Shown piece after piece: positions 6,901-7,186 of a stretch of 7,186 nucleotides of DNA. Position 1 is the stretch's first letter. Each line of letters opens with the position of its first letter. The stretch comes from an uncultured Eubacterium sp. (GTDB taxonomy: Bacteria > Bacillota_A > Clostridia > Lachnospirales > Lachnospiraceae): the NCBI GenBank assembly GCA_947653505.1, contig CANTHI010000188.1, positions 1 to 7,186 of the forward strand. Direction: 5' to 3'. Made by a program: the position numbers and the translations under genes. Under the pieces are notes generated by a model. The model had not been told where the DNA came from and did not search any database. It saw only the letters and a list, made by a program, of their open reading frames with translations.

Positions 6901-7186
6901 AATGTTTTTCCATGCCAATTGTTGTAGATGGAGAAGTTACGAATGTAACGATGAAGATTGTGCGCAATAAGCAGCAGAAAGGGCTGGTAAATATTACGCT
7001 GGATTCAGGCAGTTTTGGCAGAATCGCGGCACAGCTGCGGGCAAAACAGAAAGGATGCAGCGGATATATCGTTTCGGATTCCAGACAGACGACAGATATT
7101 CTGAATGCAAAAAAGGAAGCATTTACCGAAGCACTGGAAGAAGCTGCAGAAGGACCGATGGATCTGAATGTTGTTATGAGCAGTGG
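3918..7186 (+). CDS. Large repeat-motif protein with FliK-like C-terminal segment (3' end outside window)
   Basis: The frame is open from ATG 3918 to the window edge without a stop: 1089 full codons, no frameshift seen. The product lacks a signal peptide and membrane segments and is rich in Gln, Glu, Ala and Met, mostly helical. A motif x-(P/E)-(L/I)-T-x-x-N-(L/I/V) recurs near residues 171, 269, 346, 631 and 745, each time before a predicted helix. Looser copies lie near 491 and 667. A low-complexity repeat linker spans about residues 400-451. After an acidic, helix-rich stretch (about 910-985), residues 998-1080 (MPIVVDGEVTNV, VNITLDSGSFGRIAAQL, GYIVSD, then a helix ending TEALEEA) follow the strand-strand-helix pattern of the FliK C-terminal (Flg_hook) domain. 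A sigma-28-like promoter lies upstream. It may belong to the long Lachnospiraceae DUF6240-type proteins; that name is from memory. A role in hook or secretion control is inference. FliK proteins are usually about 400-500 residues, so this is far longer. Confidence 0.88.
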   Translation, partial: MQGVHKIQIDGANLLDGIGNSTRQEGFDFGTVSTGTEKMHETEKLSKGERSTEVIYQKPQQEKQAGTVQDVMQQAENMDTAAMKDRMVVASNTTTTADCRKLEEEGFSLQQTEIGTVVTVTDKIKMQLAKAGVDISYFGDDLSAEQIEAFAGNAAFAQELSGKIQQMAADIPLTMDNVTDCKRALDQAGELQKMSDGALKYMLDNQLDPSIANLYKAQYSGSAGYVSENDVQMDFSGMKSQISRIIAQSGLPEDEKSFADSEWLIQNQIPLTTENLNYLAQLKQMDVPQDKEKLMEQMITAIAEGKRPEDAILLDAYTLAGRVQKAMDVISQTTDEDLVSVIRSGEPLTIQNLEQAHRQNQAGASDAAEQEATAQIIKNADQIEKRALAAGGVPVVSGSQNGQEISGNTAAGQGQEAAGTVTAGQEAVGIVTAGQETAETVTTGQEVTEVWQSESVSYTSVEIMLIAARRQLEEIRMSMTIEASYKMLKNGISLDTTPMEELITKLREIEDSFYKHMLKEGGVEATQANVSLFAETTARLEELKGMPAYALGARNMQIHTLDELHQEGSAMQQSFQQANERYETMQTEVRKDLGDSIQKAFENVDEILEQIGQEVSPSNERAVRILGYNRIEITPENIAKMKAADQQVQTAFHNLTPSVVREFISRGMNPLDMDIQELNAQAEQIRKELHIEAQEDKYSEYLFKLEQNQNISLEERNSYIGIYRLMNHIAESDGAAIGALVEQGAEITMRNLLTAVRSQKHGQFDVTVDQKFGAFESGGYRDSITKQIESGYQNQCARQAFHEISPERLRTVTNETGWEDLTPEQFLQKLQEAPEDLAAQEAYDQQQLRDLEACAKSKEEVFQVLEQYGIPNTMLNVMAVSELMQDRNIAFRRLFGAGNGRTPDASKNTDQYMSENEDGSVEVDFEALKEELLRRFGEDVKKPEELAKAVAELAECAEKCMSTMILEPDTTSLDVRGLKLMNAQISIGAKMASTECFSMPIVVDGEVTNVTMKIVRNKQQKGLVNITLDSGSFGRIAAQLRAKQKGCSGYIVSDSRQTTDILNAKKEAFTEALEEAAEGPMDLNVVMSS
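5145..5270 (+). repeat. In-frame 30-bp tandem repeats in the 3918 gene
   Basis: Three consecutive 30-bp units (5181-5210, 5211-5240, 5241-5270) encode TAGQEAVGIV, TAGQETAETV and TTGQEVTEVW. A 36-bp variant (5145-5180, AAGQGQEAAGTV) precedes them, and a diverged unit (…NGQEISGNT) lies before that. Each unit has the GQE core at the same place. The stretch separates the N-terminal motif-bearing part from a long helical middle part, so it is probably a flexible linker whose length can vary by slippage without breaking the frame. Confidence 0.85.

Noticed and set aside
6503..6967. 154-codon antisense frame
   Set aside because: It lies opposite the well-supported 3918 frame. The Ser/Thr-rich translation is what results from reading the opposite strand of a Glu/Gln/Ala-rich gene, and no ribosome binding site was noted.

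Overview
The window looks like chromosome from a motile Gram-positive anaerobe of the Clostridia, most likely Lachnospiraceae (Roseburia/Agathobacter/Butyrivibrio-like). This is inferred from the moderate-to-low GC content, strong AGGAGG-type ribosome binding sites, the style of the short glycogen branching enzyme, and two large proteins of a kind I associate with that family. No rRNA, tRNA, CRISPR array, insertion sequence or phage gene is visible. All three genes lie on the + strand.

Region 1 (1-1608) is the 3' part of a gene that enters from upstream. It encodes a long N-terminal array of 11-residue (33-bp) repeats, an acidic disordered linker, and a C-terminal AAA+-type P-loop domain whose Walker B and arginine-finger positions depart from consensus. 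Region 2 (1673-3580) is a complete glgB, with all GH13 catalytic residues present, a good Shine-Dalgarno sequence and a textbook intrinsic terminator at 3591-3623.

Region 3 (3581-3917) is a 337-base intergenic stretch. It holds the glgB terminator, a second imperfect hairpin (3642-3686), and a strong match to a flagellar sigma-28/sigma-D promoter (TAAA-N16-GCCGACAT, 3801-3828). Region 4 (3918-7186) is a very long reading frame of at least 1089 codons, open to the right edge. Its predicted product is soluble and rich in Gln, Glu and Ala. It carries a recurring 'P-L/I-T-x-x-N-hydrophobic' motif, a short tandem-repeat linker, and a C-terminal segment that looks like the FliK hook-length-control domain.

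The most interesting reading is that the gene at 3918 is a sigma-28-controlled, FliK-like giant protein placed next to glycogen metabolism. Upstream lies a repeat-bearing, possibly ATPase-compromised AAA+ protein. glgB has its own terminator, so the large gene downstream is a separate transcription unit. No functional link between glgB and its neighbours can be shown from this sequence.
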